Below are positions 13,379 to 27,700 of a stretch of DNA of 64,000 nt, in pieces; within the stretch, counting starts at the first letter, position 1; each line of letters starts with the position of its first letter. The translations under genes and the position numbers were made by a program. The notes below the pieces were generated by a model. That model ran no database searches and was not told the DNA's origin. It saw only the letters and a list, made by a program, of their open reading frames with translations. This DNA comes from Amblyornis subalaris (taxonomy: Eukaryota > Chordata > Aves > Passeriformes > Ptilonorhynchidae): contig JACAXG010000170.1 in NCBI GenBank assembly GCA_018881555.1, positions 1,043,987-1,107,986 of the forward strand, written 5' to 3'.

Positions 13379-15080
13379 GCTGCTACATGGAGCCTTTGGC
13401 TCAGGTGGATGCACAGGGAGAAGGTAATAGAGCAGCAGGTCAGGAGGANGACTGGCAAGATCTTTTATCAATTATTTTATACTTTTAAAAGCAAAAGTAG
13501 AGCTTGAAAAATTAGATGGTAGGGATATGTAAGAGGATATTTTGAGAAGTCCTTATCAAAGCTACTTCAAATGTCTTGGGCATAAAGGAATCTTGAGCTG
13601 CAAAGTCATCCATAAAGGTGTTGCTTTCTGTAAAGATATTGAATAAATTATCAAAATGAGAGAGTTTATTCAGTTTCAGTCTTGCTTTTCATTCATTCAT
13701 GTGAATTGTACATTAGCTCAAAAGGTTCCTTTATGGAAAAAAAATTACTTGCAAAATGAATGTGTTTTAAACTGCCATAGGTACTTCATAGCATAAATGT
13801 GTGGAGCGTTTTAGACACCAAGTGCTTTTGTGTTAGTGGCTCAGACATCACACAAATCATCACTCCACAGAGCTTACCCTAGCAAAATCCACTTTCTGGG
13901 AATGCGTTTTTATAGCAAATGTATCCCAAAATTTTCAAACTGTGGGTCAATGTATTTGCAGTCACGAGTGGCCATGGAAGCCATGTGATTTTATTTCTCC
14001 CTTGGTGGAGCAAGTGTGAGCATGTCTGTGCAATATTGAATATATAACAGTCAGTCCATGCCTATTTCTTTCCTCAACACTTCTGCTGGGAACTTTGAGG
14101 TTTGACCTGTGCTGCTGAACTGTGTTTTTGCAATTAAAACTTTATTGTTTTAATGAGGGTGAAAAGTGGGTATAAAACAGAGGATTGGTGTAAATGAGAC
14201 ATCTTTAACAGTTAAACACTGCAGAACATTACTGACTTGGATGTATCAGCCCAAATTACAGAGGCTATTTTTTAATAATTAATTCTAGAAGTTTTCAGTT
14301 AATAAATTCGAAGGTACTGGGGAATCTAGCCTGATTTCCTTGGCTAGAATGGATCTTAATCCTAGAATTCATTTAGGACATTTAAGTGTCTATCAAGGTC
14401 TCAAATGAGCAAGAGGAGTGCACCGGTAGGTAACAACAGATCATACTGAGTATTTCCTTTGCATTCAGTCCCATTAACTATATTTTATTTATATTTTATT
14501 TGTGTGGGGACATGAAACACACTGACTGATGAGGGACTGCTCTGTGAAACTGTGATCATTCTGTCCTTCCCAATTGAAATTCAAGCCTTGCCTCACCTCA
14601 CGAGAAGTGATTCAGCAGGTTTCTTTTTGTTTCTGCACCCTTTGTACNCACTGGCTCAGCTTCCTGCCCCATTTATGAAAGAATTGTAACCACTGAAACA
14701 ACTANAGATGAACTTCTTACAGGCAGAGGAACCTCTTGCTTGTTCTTTTTAGCTTCAAATGTTTTATCTTAGATATTTTTTCCCTACTGTAGTGGCAGTT
14801 CTACTTCCTAAAATAATCTACTCCCTTTTCCATCCTAATGGTAAACACACTAATTTCCTAATATGCCGATACAGCATTGGAAATGTTCAAAGCACATCTT
14901 GCTGCTTAATGGCATCTGCAGCTGTTACTTTTTTCACTACAGTGTGTCTTGTCTTGGATAATGTTCCCAGAACAGATTTTTTCCATAGATAACAAAAAAA
15001 AGATGTGAAAGAATTTTCATATGCCCTCAAGCATTTTAGTTATGGGCACACTGTAGCAATAGGGAGTCTGCTAAATGTGC

Positions 15081-15195
15081 CAGGTTGGACGGGGCTTGGA
15101 GCAGCCTGGGATAGTGGAAGGTGTCCCTGNCCATGGCAGGGGGTGGAACTGGGTTATTTTTAAGGTCCTTTCCAANCCATTCTGGGATTCTAAAG
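15081..15195 (+). mobile_element. CR1 3'-end fragment
   Basis: It runs from 'caggttggacggggcttggagcagcctgggatag' through 'aaggtgtccctgnccatggcaggggg' to 'ccattctgggattct', the last about 115 bp of a sense-oriented CR1. Confidence 0.88.
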
Positions 15196-17594
15196 TAAAG
15201 GCTATTTATTAATTTTCTCCTTGAAATTATAAGTAGGATTTAATTGCTTGTCTTTAGGCTACTGTGGTATTTTATAGACTAAAACTTACTTTCCTTTTAT
15301 GATGGTATCAGCACAGCCTTGGATTTCAAATGGGCTTTTCCCCTGTTTGCAGGCAGAGCTGCAGTAGTGGCTGAGTGGCAGCAGGGAGCTGACAGCGTGC
15401 CCCAGGCCCCTTAAGTGGCATTTCAAATGTGTGGAATATGCTACATCAACTGGCAGCAGGTTTCCAGTGGGTGAAGGTAAGTCCTGCATCCCAAGCTGTG
15501 ATCTTCTGGGAAATGTCAGGTACCCATGGCTGGTACCTTGTTCTGTAGTGTCTGCAATGTTGGTGCACTATAGGGAAGGTTTCTGTGAGTTTAACCAGTG
15601 GTCCTGATGTCACTCAGGAGAGCTGATGCTGTAGGGCACACACCATCCTCCTGGCTCTGTAAAGCACAGCTTGATAAGNCACATCTTTTGAATCCCTTTT
15701 GTTGAATTTCTTGTTTAAAACCTAAGAGAATCTCGAAAAGTCACAGTACTGGAGCACTGAAGAACAGGGTTGTAAGAACTTTTTTAATATTTAGGTTTAC
15801 AGCTGGAAGTGATCAGTCAGAAAGGTTCATACTTTCCTTATTCTAGTGAGTGAGTGATTAATTCCATGTTTGGCCTATTTCTCTGATATTTTGTGCAATA
15901 TCACTGAGTTTAATATAACTGCTTAGACTTGGGTTGGGAAAGGAATTTAGTGGTGACCTTTAGGCTTTGGAGAAGGTGGAAAGTGTGGAAATAGAGCAGT
16001 ATGGGAAACTAGACTTAAAAATATCTGTATCACCTGCTCTGATGCCTTTNATTTTTCAAATCCTCCGTGACTTTCAGTTGCTGTGATTCCACAGAGGTGA
16101 GAATTGCCCACTTCCAGGAGTGTCCATTGCTTTTTAAGGTTAACACAGAAACAGAANAAGTGTAATAGATAATAAATATGTAAACACCATCATTTTTACA
16201 GAATCCCAGGCAGGAGCCCATCCGAATTGTGCAGGATAAAAAGTACAATGCCAGGATATGAAAGCTCTTTGTCTTGCTGACTCATTCACAGTTTTTACAT
16301 TCAATGCACTCCAGTCCTGCTTGACAGATGCTTCATTTCTGTGAAGATGTCCTTGAGTGACAATTATCTTATTTCTGGCAGCCAAATGGGCCTTGTACTC
16401 AGCCATCCTTGTGAGCAGCTCNATGGGATGTTTGTGGTGTCCTCAGACTGGGTCCAGGAGGCTGCAGCAGTCAAGAGCACTCAGTGTAATTTAGCTCCTC
16501 TGGTGCTGAGGAAGGGCAGAGTAATCAGCATGGGAGATTCCTGCCCTGTCTGAACACAAAAACCACATTTTGCAAACAATGCTCGGTTCTTGTTCAGATC
16601 CAGCTTTCCTACAGAACGATTCTAAAAGAGGGTTTGGTTTGAAGAGTTCCTGATGGTTTTGAGTTCATTTCTGGGTATCGAGAAGACACAGAGAAAAGAT
16701 CTGAAATTAGTTCTGTGTTCAGTTTCTCTGGGTCTCTGTTCCGTGCACAGTTACATGAATTTTCTCACCACTGTTTCACCTCTTTTGGCATTTTCTTATA
16801 TCTCAGTTCATGGTTTAGTTTGGGCCACTTTCTACTNTGCTTGTTCTTGACTTCAGAGCTACTTCCGAGTAGATTTAATTGAGGAATAAGCTTAAAGGAA
16901 AAGGTGAAGGCCCATTACTTTCACTAGTGTGTGAGATAAGTGAATTTAACTGGGTCCCTACCCCAGTTTTCTTCATGCCTTATCTGCAAACTGTTGTTTT
17001 TTGTTTTTTTCATAGACTTTTTTACATTTCAGAGTTAAAGCAAATAATTTCTGAAAGAAAGCTTCCTGCAGAGAGACTGTGGGATGTTCCCTTTGCTCAA
17101 AGCTGAAGTGTCTCCCTGCAAAAGAGGAGGAACAAGAGCTGCTTTTGTTGATTATCATGTAAACCTGTGAATCCATATGCTTCCTAAATTCTCTTCCCTT
17201 CTTTTGAAGGATCTTTCTTAAATTACTTCCAGCTGTGCCTGTTCAGGAATGCAAATTTCCTGTTACAGTATCTGGATAATGAAAGAGTTGGGGAGGTAAA
17301 ATATTCATGTCGGAGTATTGTTCATGGAACAAAGAACAGCGGGGCAGACAGCAGGGCCCTGCTGAGCTCCTTGGGAGCTGTGACACAGCCCTGGCTCAGT
17401 CACTCCAGAGGGTGACCAGGAGCTTCAGGAAGTGGGAATATCCTGGCTGGAGATTTCCTTCCGGTACTGCTTGGATTTTCTATGCTGAAATTCAGGAGAG
17501 ACTGAGAGTAAANGAAACAGATACACTTCAATTATACCATTCCGAAAAGCATTCTAGTGAATAAAGGTTCCACAGGACTCCAAAATACTCTCAT

Positions 17595-17955
17595 AAGATC
17601 ATAAAATCATAGAATTATAGAATGGTTTGGGCTGGAAGGGACCTTAAAGCCCATCCAGTCCCACCCCTGCCATGGGCAGGGACACCTTCCACTAGCCCAA
17701 GCTGCTCCAAGCCCNNTCCAACCTGGCCTTGGACACTNCCAGGGATCCAGGGGCAGCCACAGCTTCTCTGGGCAACCTGTGCCAGGGCCTCCCCACCCTC
17801 CCAGGGAACAATTCCTTCCCNATATCCCATCTAACCATGCCCTCTGGCAGTGGGAAGCCATTCCCCCTTGTCCTGGCACTGCAGTTCCTGGTGCAGAGCC
17901 CCTCTCCAGGTTCCCTTGGCCCCTCCAGATCCTGGAAGGGTTCCTCATGCAGGAT
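17595..17955 (-). mobile_element. CR1 LINE 3'-end fragment
   Basis: It starts with tandem 'atcataaaatcatagaatta' tail units, then 'tagaatggtttgggctggaagggacc', 'ccatgggcagggacaccttcc' and 'cccccttgtcctggcactgcag'. It is a well-preserved, 5'-truncated reverse-oriented CR1 of about 360 bp. Confidence 0.92.
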
Positions 17956-19433
17956 GAGAAACTGAACCTCCATTACTGAATATATAAATCAGTGTTGGAT
18001 AATGTACACTTTGCCTCTTTCATATCTAACATCCTTTTTATTATTTAATTCTTACATAGAAAGACTCTAATGGGAAAACCAGGGTATTCCTGATGCACAG
18101 AGCAGATCCTGGAAGGAAGTTGCTCTATAGTTTTGATTCTGCACTGGTGCCACGTGGAAAGAAGATAAATTTTCACTTGTAATCCCCCTGCCCAGCACAT
18201 TTAACTAGGCCTACTTATCTGGGCAGGGTGTTCCCTATCCTGTATCACACCTCTCACTTTGCTTCTGCACAAATAGCTGTTTCTACAGGTTTGTAAGACC
18301 TGAATTTTGAATTCTCCATGTCAACCCACAGAACAGACACTTGGTATACCTGCAGGATTAGCTTATTATGTGTATTTTAGGATGGAGGTTAGTATTCTGA
18401 ATGAAATAGGCTCACCTAGGGGGGCAAAAGCTTTGATTTTAGTAGGATGACACTCCAAAGTACAGGGAATCCTTAAGTGGCTCTTAAAGAAAGGACTGAG
18501 GGTGAACTGTTAAGGAGAGTAAGACAGTGGCATTTCACATACTCTGAGAAATAAGATGGGGCCTCAATTTGCTTTTTTAGTTCTCTTCAGGACTTGCTTG
18601 AGCTGAAAAACCTATGGAAATATTGTTGGGATAATTGTAAGACANATATTCTGGACAAACAGATACCAAAGAAGAATGATTATTTTGTTAGAAATTAGAA
18701 AGACTTGAAATGCATCAAGTGGGGAAATACATTCACACTGTCTGTCTCTTATGGTCTCNATGTGGACATTTCAGATTTTCCTATCTGCTCTTTAACAGAA
18801 AATTATTTCCATGGGGTGCTGCTGCCTTGAAAGAATCTTGGATGTAGAAGAACACTGACATGCATAATTTGGTTTTGGAAACAATGAACTTGTACCTGAG
18901 CTGAAATTCAGGTCTTGGTAGCAAAATGTTTGTTCCAGGCNGAATCCTGAAACAACTGAGTCATCNAACTCTCATCTCTGCATTTCCCAGCTTCCTGGGG
19001 AATCCCAGCCCTGTCTGGGCTGCAGGGTGGAGCTCTGGAGCGGGCTCTGGCGCAGCCTGGCTGGGCTAGGGAATGGGAAACTCCTGAAATTNCCCCAGGC
19101 ATGAGATTCCCTAAGGAGAAACTGCACAGAACAGGCTGCAGAAGGGCTGGAGAAAGGGCACTGATTGATCCATGGGCTAAAAAACTCACCACAACTCCAG
19201 TCTTTGTGGTTCTAAAGAACCTCAAACACTTGGAAATTGTGCTCTGATAAAATGAATTTCTGGCAAAACTTCCACAGTTACTTTAAAGGTGAAAAGTGTG
19301 AACCAAAAGCCAACTCAGAAACAATTCTGATGGGAATTTATGGAGACAATCGTTGTCAGCTTTAACTATAAATACATAAATATATAATATATATACGAAT
19401 AGATAAAAATATAGTTGCTTACTTTCGGCTTTA

Positions 19434-19453
19434 ATAATGATGATGATGATNAT
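19434..19453. repeat. (ATG)n trinucleotide microsatellite
   Basis: Five to six ATG/ATN units are visible, with one N in the run. Confidence 0.7.
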
Positions 19454-22400
19454 AGCATATTTAAAATTTACATTACAGTGTCTCCAAGAAAAAATACACA
19501 CAGCCAGGGCTAGAAAAAATAAACACAAAAGAAGACTAAAGAGTGTGTCTTGCACGTATATATTACATATAAAAAGACTCAAGGCTTCATATGCAACAAA
19601 AACTGTCTTGAATTCTACTCAGATNTTAGTTTGCTGTCTCAGAAATGGACACATTCTGTGTGCTCTAAAATAAATCAAAATTTAGTGTATTTAATCCTTT
19701 TGAGGTATTTAACCAAGCCAATTACTGCACTGTTAGTCACAGTTGAAGAAAAACTTCTTAAAAATGTCTCTTTCAGGAATACTTGCTGCTACAATCAGGC
19801 AGCAGATGCACTTTCTGTGACTCTCCTCATCTGTATAAACACTAATAGAGTCACACAAGTAGTGATTGGTAAAATTTNACGTCATGCAAAGGTTTTCCCC
19901 TCTCTATTCCTGACAACCTGCATTTGCAACCACTCCGTTACTTTTATTTTCAAATGGCTTTTCAATTACATTCTACTGCTGTAGGGGAAAGCTTTTTGAC
20001 AAAGGCATGACATAAACCATTTCTATTGCAGCTCCATCATAGTTCCCATAGCTAAACTAGGCTGGACAGTTCATTAAAAAGAAAAATTAATAGTACAAGG
20101 TTGTAGGGAAACAATAACAGATTATGACTGGCCTGTGGCAGCTCACTGAATTCATGTAGTGGAATAAAAATGATTCCCTTGTCTCATAAGTGAAGGTTTG
20201 TTCCAAGGTTTTAGGTGAAGTCTCTCCTTCAGTTCCTTTACAGGGAAAAGCTGTACAGTTTCTGGTCTATAAAAGCAATACTTGTAATTATTGCAGAGGA
20301 GTAATGTGGACTCTCTGGGATAGAAAGCACCCATTTGATAATCACTGGATACATAAAAATAAACATAATATAAAAGAGAATGGAACAGAACACAGCACAC
20401 TAAACAGCTGCATTCAAGCAAAAAAATAACCCTCTCAGGGCTGGAGGGACAAAATGAGGATGGAGTCAGGACTCAATCNTACTTTTTCTTATCTAAGGTA
20501 GCAACTGCTCTAGACCAGGCTAAGTTTGCTAAATTCAGTGTGTTAAAGCCAGAGTATTTGTGATTCCNTGGCAGNTCTTTCANGTCCATTGCTGCTACCT
20601 GTGCAACATCATGTGTGATTTATCTCTGGCTTAAGGCTGTTCTTAAAGGTGCAACCANCTCCTGAAGGCCTCGTTCTAGATGTGACTGCACATTTTTCCT
20701 AATTTCCTCGGGGTTCCATGGCTCAGATTCTCTGTATGATTCTGGGATGTGTGGCGAGCACATGGGCTGATACTTTAATGTTGTAATCTGAGTTTCATTA
20801 TATCAGTGCTATAAATTCCTGCCTCAGAAGATATTTCAAAGAATATGGGCTCTGGGATGCATTAACTGTTTCTGTTGGCCAGTAGCCACAGCCTTCTGAT
20901 GGATTCAATGGGATAACAGGAGAGGCCAGAAAAGGGGGAGTCTGAGCCAGTACAACACTTGGAATCTAAAGCAGGACTGACCCTGCAGGGTAATTCCTGG
21001 TTCTGTTTATGAGCATTATCTTCTTTGAGAAACAACAGCCTAAAATACTAAAAATTCATGGTTCTGGGGTCTGACCCCCTGTACTTTTTTTGCAGGTTAA
21101 TACCTGCTTTTCCAAGAGAACTCGGGCATCTGGCCTCCAAGTCTCCCTTCTCTCCCCCCGAAGTAGAAAAGCAGATTATGTAACCTCCCAAGTGTGGCCA
21201 CTCCGAGAGGCCTCCTGGCCATCCTGGCTGCCTCTCTGCTATCAGCTGGATTCTGTGCACCAGGGCTGCACCGAAGCAAAAATAACCAACNCCCCCAAAG
21301 GCTCTGCCTTGCCCTCCCGAGCTGTTTTCATGCCTTCACGCTGCAGGCGATGAGTAGCAGCACGCTGGGGAGGAGNTATTCCCTATTTTCCCAGGGAATG
21401 TGCTTACACAAACATTCAGCACTCACTAATGAGCTGTTCATTCCAAGGCTGGGTGCTGTCTGCAGACTCCACTGCTCTGCTCTCCTCTTCAAGAGCCCNA
21501 AGGTACCACTTGTGTGAGAGCCAGGAGAGGACAGCCCCATCCCAGGGATCAGGCTCCCGCTGAGCCACCCTGACTCNCTCCAGGGAGAGCTCAACCAAGA
21601 CTGTGTTGTGCACAGAAAAGCCACTTTCCCTCTGGATATCACCACTCTGCTGCTCCCGGGGCCAGCAGAGTGACACAGCAGTTGTGTATCCAGCAAATGG
21701 ACTGACCACGTTTCTCCTTGTAGGCCTGTAGTGGTTTGGTTTGCTTTATATTTAACAAATCTAGAGGTAATTACATTTTTTAAGTGGGAAAACTTTTCAA
21801 NAAAGACTAGAACGGTAATGGCTTTTTTAATAACTGCCAAAACCACTCTCCCAAGCAGGGGCTGGTGCTCTGTTGGCCCAGTCATTATCCAGGTTGCCTC
21901 TGCTCCCCCTGTGCTGTTCCCTGCTCTCAGCACACTCTGTTTGCTCGGAGCAGCTCNCACATGGCTGGCACACTGTCTGCTGTCCAGCTGAAGCTTTGCC
22001 TGTGAGCAGGTACCTGAGTTACATCCACGTTTCACTCCAGGTCCATTGAAGCCCCCATCAGTTTACTCTCCTGCAGCTTGTTGAGCTCATCTAACCCAAA
22101 GGAACAGAAGTTAAAAGCCAAGAATGTTCTGTCAACCCAAATTCTAAACAGTCTAAGCAAAGAATTATCAGTTCAGGCACACTGAGCTCTTGCACAAGCT
22201 ATGTACAGTTGGCAGTGGNGCTCAGGAACTTCCCAGTCCCTGCCCTTTCCCTGGTGTCCCACTCACCATCAGCNGCCTCAAGCAGAGGTCTTGAGGTGGG
22301 ATGGGGATGGAGGGCTCTTGTCCCAGAGAATGCAGTGATGGATCCTTCTTCCTGCCCCCAGAGCCGTGTTTCTGTCTGCTGTATTCCTCGCTGTCCCCAC

Positions 22401-24389
22401 TGCTCTGGAGCTGCACGTGGCAGCCTGTGCTGCTGTGAAAGGTGAATTTTCTGTGTGTTGAACATCACCTTTTGCTCCCTCTTCCTNTAAGCTTTGTGCA
22501 GCTCCCAGGCTGCAGTGGTCCCGTGCCAGCAGCTGAGCCCTGCTGAGCAGTTTGTAGCCCAGGGGATCCACNATCCCCCTGCTCCTGACTTTCACATCTC
22601 CTGTCCCATCCCGTGCCTGTCTCCCCGCTGCGCTCCGGGGGGGCTCACAGAGAGCTCATTCCATAGGGACCAGTGCACTGTTATTTTTACCTGTTCATTT
22701 CAAACACGTAAGCCAACTGTGGTACAGCTCACAGTCACCCTGAGCTGAGCAAAAAGCCAAAGCAAATCAGGCAATGGNCACTTGGTCCTTAGCTAACCTG
22801 TTAGAGCCAAATAAATTAACCAAAGCAAGGCCCAGGCAGGCCAAGAGAGGTGCTGGTGCTGCCTGAGCACCCAGCTGGGTCCTGCTGCCCGTGCTGGCAG
22901 CTCCCAGCAGCTCTGGCTTGTCCCAGGCAAAGGGAACACTGTCTTCAGGGCTCACAAGGCTCTGAGATTTTAACAAGTTCACGTTAACATGTGGAAAATT
23001 ATTTTTTTACACTATTTATTTAAACCCCGTTATTAAATAAGCATTTAGTGAACATTCCTGTTAGCAATGTTGTTCTTACACAAGCATTCGTGTCACGTGT
23101 TGGAGCTGGGTTTAGTTAAAGCTGTGTTTACAAACATGGTACAAGTGCCTGTGTGTGACCTTCATAATGATTCCTCCTGCTTATAATATGGATTTTTCAT
23201 TCCTTGGGTCTGATTCTAAGCTCACTTACTGAAGCTTAAGCCAGAAGGGGTTCACAAAATTTGCACAAAGAGTTTAAAAAAAAAAAAAANAGGATCATGT
23301 TAAGTTTTTTTTATAGCAATGTTTACCCTGTCAGCCATTCCTTTGGAACAAGAAATATGTCTGTCTGCTCAGAAAGATGTTCCCTGTTCTTGGATGAATC
23401 CCCAGATCCAGTTTCTCCAGCTGGTGCCTGTCTGCTGCTTTATCCTCTCTGGCCACTGGATTTCCAGGAAGCTATTTTTTATTGTCCTTTTNCTAACCCC
23501 TGTGAGTTTTTAAGTTGAAAACACTGTCTTTGGGTCTTCAAAGTGGGGAGAAAATAGAGNTTTAGCTCTGTAGAGCAGCACTGTATCCCAGTCCTTGGGT
23601 GTGACATGGTAAAGGCTCCATAAAGAATTCAGATGCTAATCCATATGGGTTAGTCTTATGCAACCTTATCCTACAGACAAGAGATTTAAAGGAGAAGGAA
23701 GATGGGAGTGTTCAGCANCATACACAAAAAAGAACATACCCATGGAATGAGAAAGCCTTGAAATGGAAAACTCCANGTTCTCTGCAGGGTGACCAAACCC
23801 AGCAAGCCCCAGTATTTAACTTCTGGGAAGTCTGAGGGACCAGATTGTGGCAGGGAACAAGGTGAGGGTTAGGCCAGCCTGTTCTGAGGGTTGAATCAGT
23901 GGGTGCTGCCAGCTGCTCATCAGGTATATGGCAAATCCCCACAAATAATAGGGGAATCCTCAGCAAAGTTAAAACAACTTAATCTGGGAAAAAAAAAAAA
24001 AAAANNNCAAACAAAACTCATGGGACGCTCAACAGGCTGCAAGCAACAATTTGAACCTGACTTGGAAACAAGAGGCAAAGTACAGCTGAAACATCAAGTC
24101 ACTCATTGGGAAACACTTGGAGCTGTGACAGCCTCGTTTGCCTCNATCGGGGATGATAAAATTCACAGAGCAGAGAGGGGAGGCGTTGGAGCTGATGGAT
24201 TGCCACACACAGAACCCCCCTAACTCCAGCAACCCTGTCTCCAGAGCCTCCAACACGGGGTGCTCCATTTTGTACAGTGTTGGCTCGTCAGGCTGGGGCT
24301 CTCAGTCTCCTGCATCTTGTCCAGCAGCTCCTTGCTTTAACGGGGCCACTTGGCCTTCCTGTTCCCACCAGCCCTCTCGGGCTTAATAG

Positions 24390-24735
24390 GAAGTCTTTAA
24401 AAGCTTTCNATTGACACAACTTCCATTTTCCCCCTCTCTGCGCTCCCAGGACTGTCAGCAGTCATTTTAGCTTGGTTCTTATTTCAGCTCCGGAGCCGAC
24501 ATTGCCTTTACAAAAACTAAAAAGGTCCAAAGTTTTTTTAAGTATTCCATGCTTCTCCCAATAAATGGAGCGAGCACCAGTGTTTCTGGAAAGGTTATGT
24601 TTGGTGACAGACTCTCTCGTCTCTCTTTAACCTAATAGTTCCTTTTCCAGAAAAAAACCATAATTGCTCCAAGAGCAATTTATTTAATTACTGTTATGGG
24701 AGACTTCAAAGGAAATTGGTTGGATTGAAATAGTG
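24390..24735. promoter_or_regulatory. Candidate conserved non-coding element
   Basis: This is unique, repeat-free sequence rich in homeodomain-like AT words. A perfect inverted repeat (aattgctc, 3 bp spacer, gagcaatt; 24662-24680) is followed by tttatttaattactg. The low repeat content and complex composition suggest constraint, but this is judged by eye only. Confidence 0.3.
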
Positions 24736-27700
24736 ATATCACCCTGGCAACATTTTGAAAAGAACATTTTGGTAGAAAATAGGCTGAATGTAAAGGCATG
24801 TTTAATGTGGAGGAAAAAAATGCCTAATCCTATTCTGTTGAATGGAGCTTTCAGTCTTTTATATATATGTATATTATGTACCTGTATGGGGGTCTTTATT
24901 TTGGGTTTTGGATTTATTTCACTTCTATAAATGCAGATTTTTTCCCCTCTACTTGCCTCGTACTAAAGTCATTCCAACAAAAAATTAAACTGTCCTCAAT
25001 CCAGCAGTTCTACCAAATATTAGGTTTTCCTCTTTCTTTTCCACAAACTCAATTGTAAGAGCACTTCAGGGATCTTCTTTAGTGAGAAAACTGTTATTGG
25101 AGTGGCAGGTAAAGCTTTACCTGACTGGACACACGTTCATTCACACTCCAGTACTTTCGTATTGTCCTGTTGGTTCAAACAGATGCAGAAATGAGATTGT
25201 TGTTGTAGGATATGCNGAAATACCTCACCAGACCCCATCACTGCACTCTAAGGCCAAGACTTGCCCTTGGCATCAAGGAAAGGGTGGCCAAAGGTATTTA
25301 TAGCCTCAAAACACCTAATGCACTTCCAAAATGCATCTAATTAAAGTTGATTTATAGCTTCAGCTGTGAAGCACACTAATTTCATTTTAAAAATACCCAT
25401 TTTTGGCCAATTTCCCATGACAAGCTCTCTGTGAAACATCAGTTTCTGAAACTTTTATGCAAGAACAGTTATGGTTCAAGGTATTTAATTTTTACCTCTT
25501 CTGCATGATAGCAGTGGCACCAGACATCATTCCAGCCGTGGCAAGGCACTGCCTTAAATCTGTTGTTGTTACTGGTTCTGTCAGAAGAACAGAAATGAAA
25601 TGTTTTGTCACAATCATCTGTAATTACAGGTCAGAAATAGTGTCAGGCCAGTCTCTGGGACGTGTTAGTGGCTCATATGAGAAGTTAGAAAGATGTGATG
25701 AACAGGTCTAACTCAAAAATGAGTTATNCACATGAAAAATGTGCTGAGTCATTTGCCCTTTTTTAAATGTATCAGTTGAACAAAACCCAAATTTGAATTG
25801 CCAGCTGACACAAGCCTGTCCTTTTTGTGCTGTTTTTTGTGCCTGTCTTTTTTTGTGCTATTACTGTATTTATTTGTGCTATTTATATGCTTAGCATCTT
25901 AACTGCACCACCTCAGCACCNGTGGCTGGATTTTTGGGTTTGTAGNCTAATGTTGGGAATTATGTCTCAGTCCTTGNATCCTATGAACACTGAAAATGCA
26001 GAAAGTTTTGTGCTCAAAGCAGATCAGGAAGCCAAAAGGAAGTTGTTTGAGTGAAGGTGGTGTTTTCTTTGTGTTTNTGTGTTTGGTTTTTTTTAAGTTA
26101 AATGGAAACGTTCTGTGGTGACCAATCTCAGACATCTCAGAAAATACCCATGCAAATATTGGTTTAATTATAATCTCGTGATTTAATGGTTTGCAAATAA
26201 TAATATAAATGTGCAGGTTTNGTGTTTTCAGCTGTAGCCTCCCATTAGGTGTTTAAACAGAGATGGTCTCCTTTATCAGTGCTGTTGAGGCNGCTTTAGG
26301 AATGGCTTTGAATATTCTGAGGTTGTTATCTCGTGCTTTNGAGCCAGAATTGGTCTCCTCACAGACAATCTCTGCCTAGGCAAAAATTAATTATTGATTC
26401 AATTTTTCATTCAGAAATCTCAAAGTGGCTTTTATGCTCTTTATGGAAGAAATTCGCACTAAACTAGGATTGTTAAGCAAAGTATCAAAAAAAGAACCTT
26501 CCATGGGCATGGCTGAAGGAACTGAACTCTTCCTTCTGCAGCNCCAAGAAAGCTGGGGAAAGGAGAAGGCTCTTTGATTGGTAATTCAGCTCTCACCTTT
26601 CCCTCCTTAGCAAAAGTGTTTGTAAAAGAGGCTCACAGTAGTTCCCTACGTTGTCAAGTTTTATAAAGATGAATGTTACCCAGACTGTAATGTGAGCCTC
26701 TCTAAACGAGAGTCACAATGGGGAAGTCTTTCATCAGCACCTTTCCTACTTCAGGGAGCCCAAATTGAAGGGGACATGGGGATTGAGGAGTCCAGCAGGA
26801 TTAAATTCAGAGTGGAAAAATGTTTTGTGGAGGAACACATGGCTCGCACAAAGACCACCCAGGAGGCTTGAATAGTCTGGCATTTCGGCAGCACTGCTGG
26901 AGCTGCCTCTGGAAATGAAGCTGTGAGTGCACAGTGAATTCACATTTCTGGTGGTGTGAGGGCTGTCAGCCCTTCAGCCAGAGAGTACGGATCCCAGCAG
27001 AAATGGATTGCTGGTGGAATTCTATCTGCCTTGGTTTGCCAGCTGAATAGACCTGCCTGAAATCATTAGGTTTTGATAGGCTTTCACTCTTTAATCTTGA
27101 CTTTCTGTCTCATTTCTGGCACAAACCAAAGAGACCATCAGTCACAGCACAAGTGTTATTCGGATATTCATACATATAAATTCTTGGGGAAAAAATATTC
27201 AGGCTTGGCTTAGCATGTAAATACAGCATTAGTAGTTGGAAGTAAGTTGACTTTATTTGTCATTTATTTCCTCCTCAGGGTGTCATTGACAGCCACTTCC
27301 ATAATAACGAACTGCTGAGAGTAGCATGGACCAGGTTGCAGCCTTAGTGGCCTTGGAGCATACAGGGAATTATGAGAATTCCAGTTNGTCTGAGAAGCAC
27401 AAGAACACAATTACTATTTAAAATAAACTCTACCAAGAGCTTCGTCATTACTTGAAATGACTCTATCAATCACCATGTTCTTTAATAAGACTACCTTTCT
27501 TATGCTGGTTGTTTTCCTGTAGAGTTTATGCTTAAAACCAGACAGCCTCTGTCACATTTATCTTAAGTGGATCTCCCCAGGGCAGCAAGTAAATGTAAAA
27601 CTCTGTTTACAGCCATTTTTCATTTCCCAGGCCTTTTAATATCACTCTCTCAGGCTTATTTCTGTGTCATTCACTTCATAATGTACTAAGTTGTCTTCCT

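Larger units (their letters stand above)
12900..24380. other. Non-coding stretch
   Basis: Mostly AT-rich unique sequence with CR1 pieces at 13341, 15081 and 17595 and a short ATG repeat at 19434. A moderately GC-richer part (about 21080-22650) carries several overlapping short frames on both strands that resemble no known protein and contain Ns. I see no exon I can defend. Confidence 0.55.
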
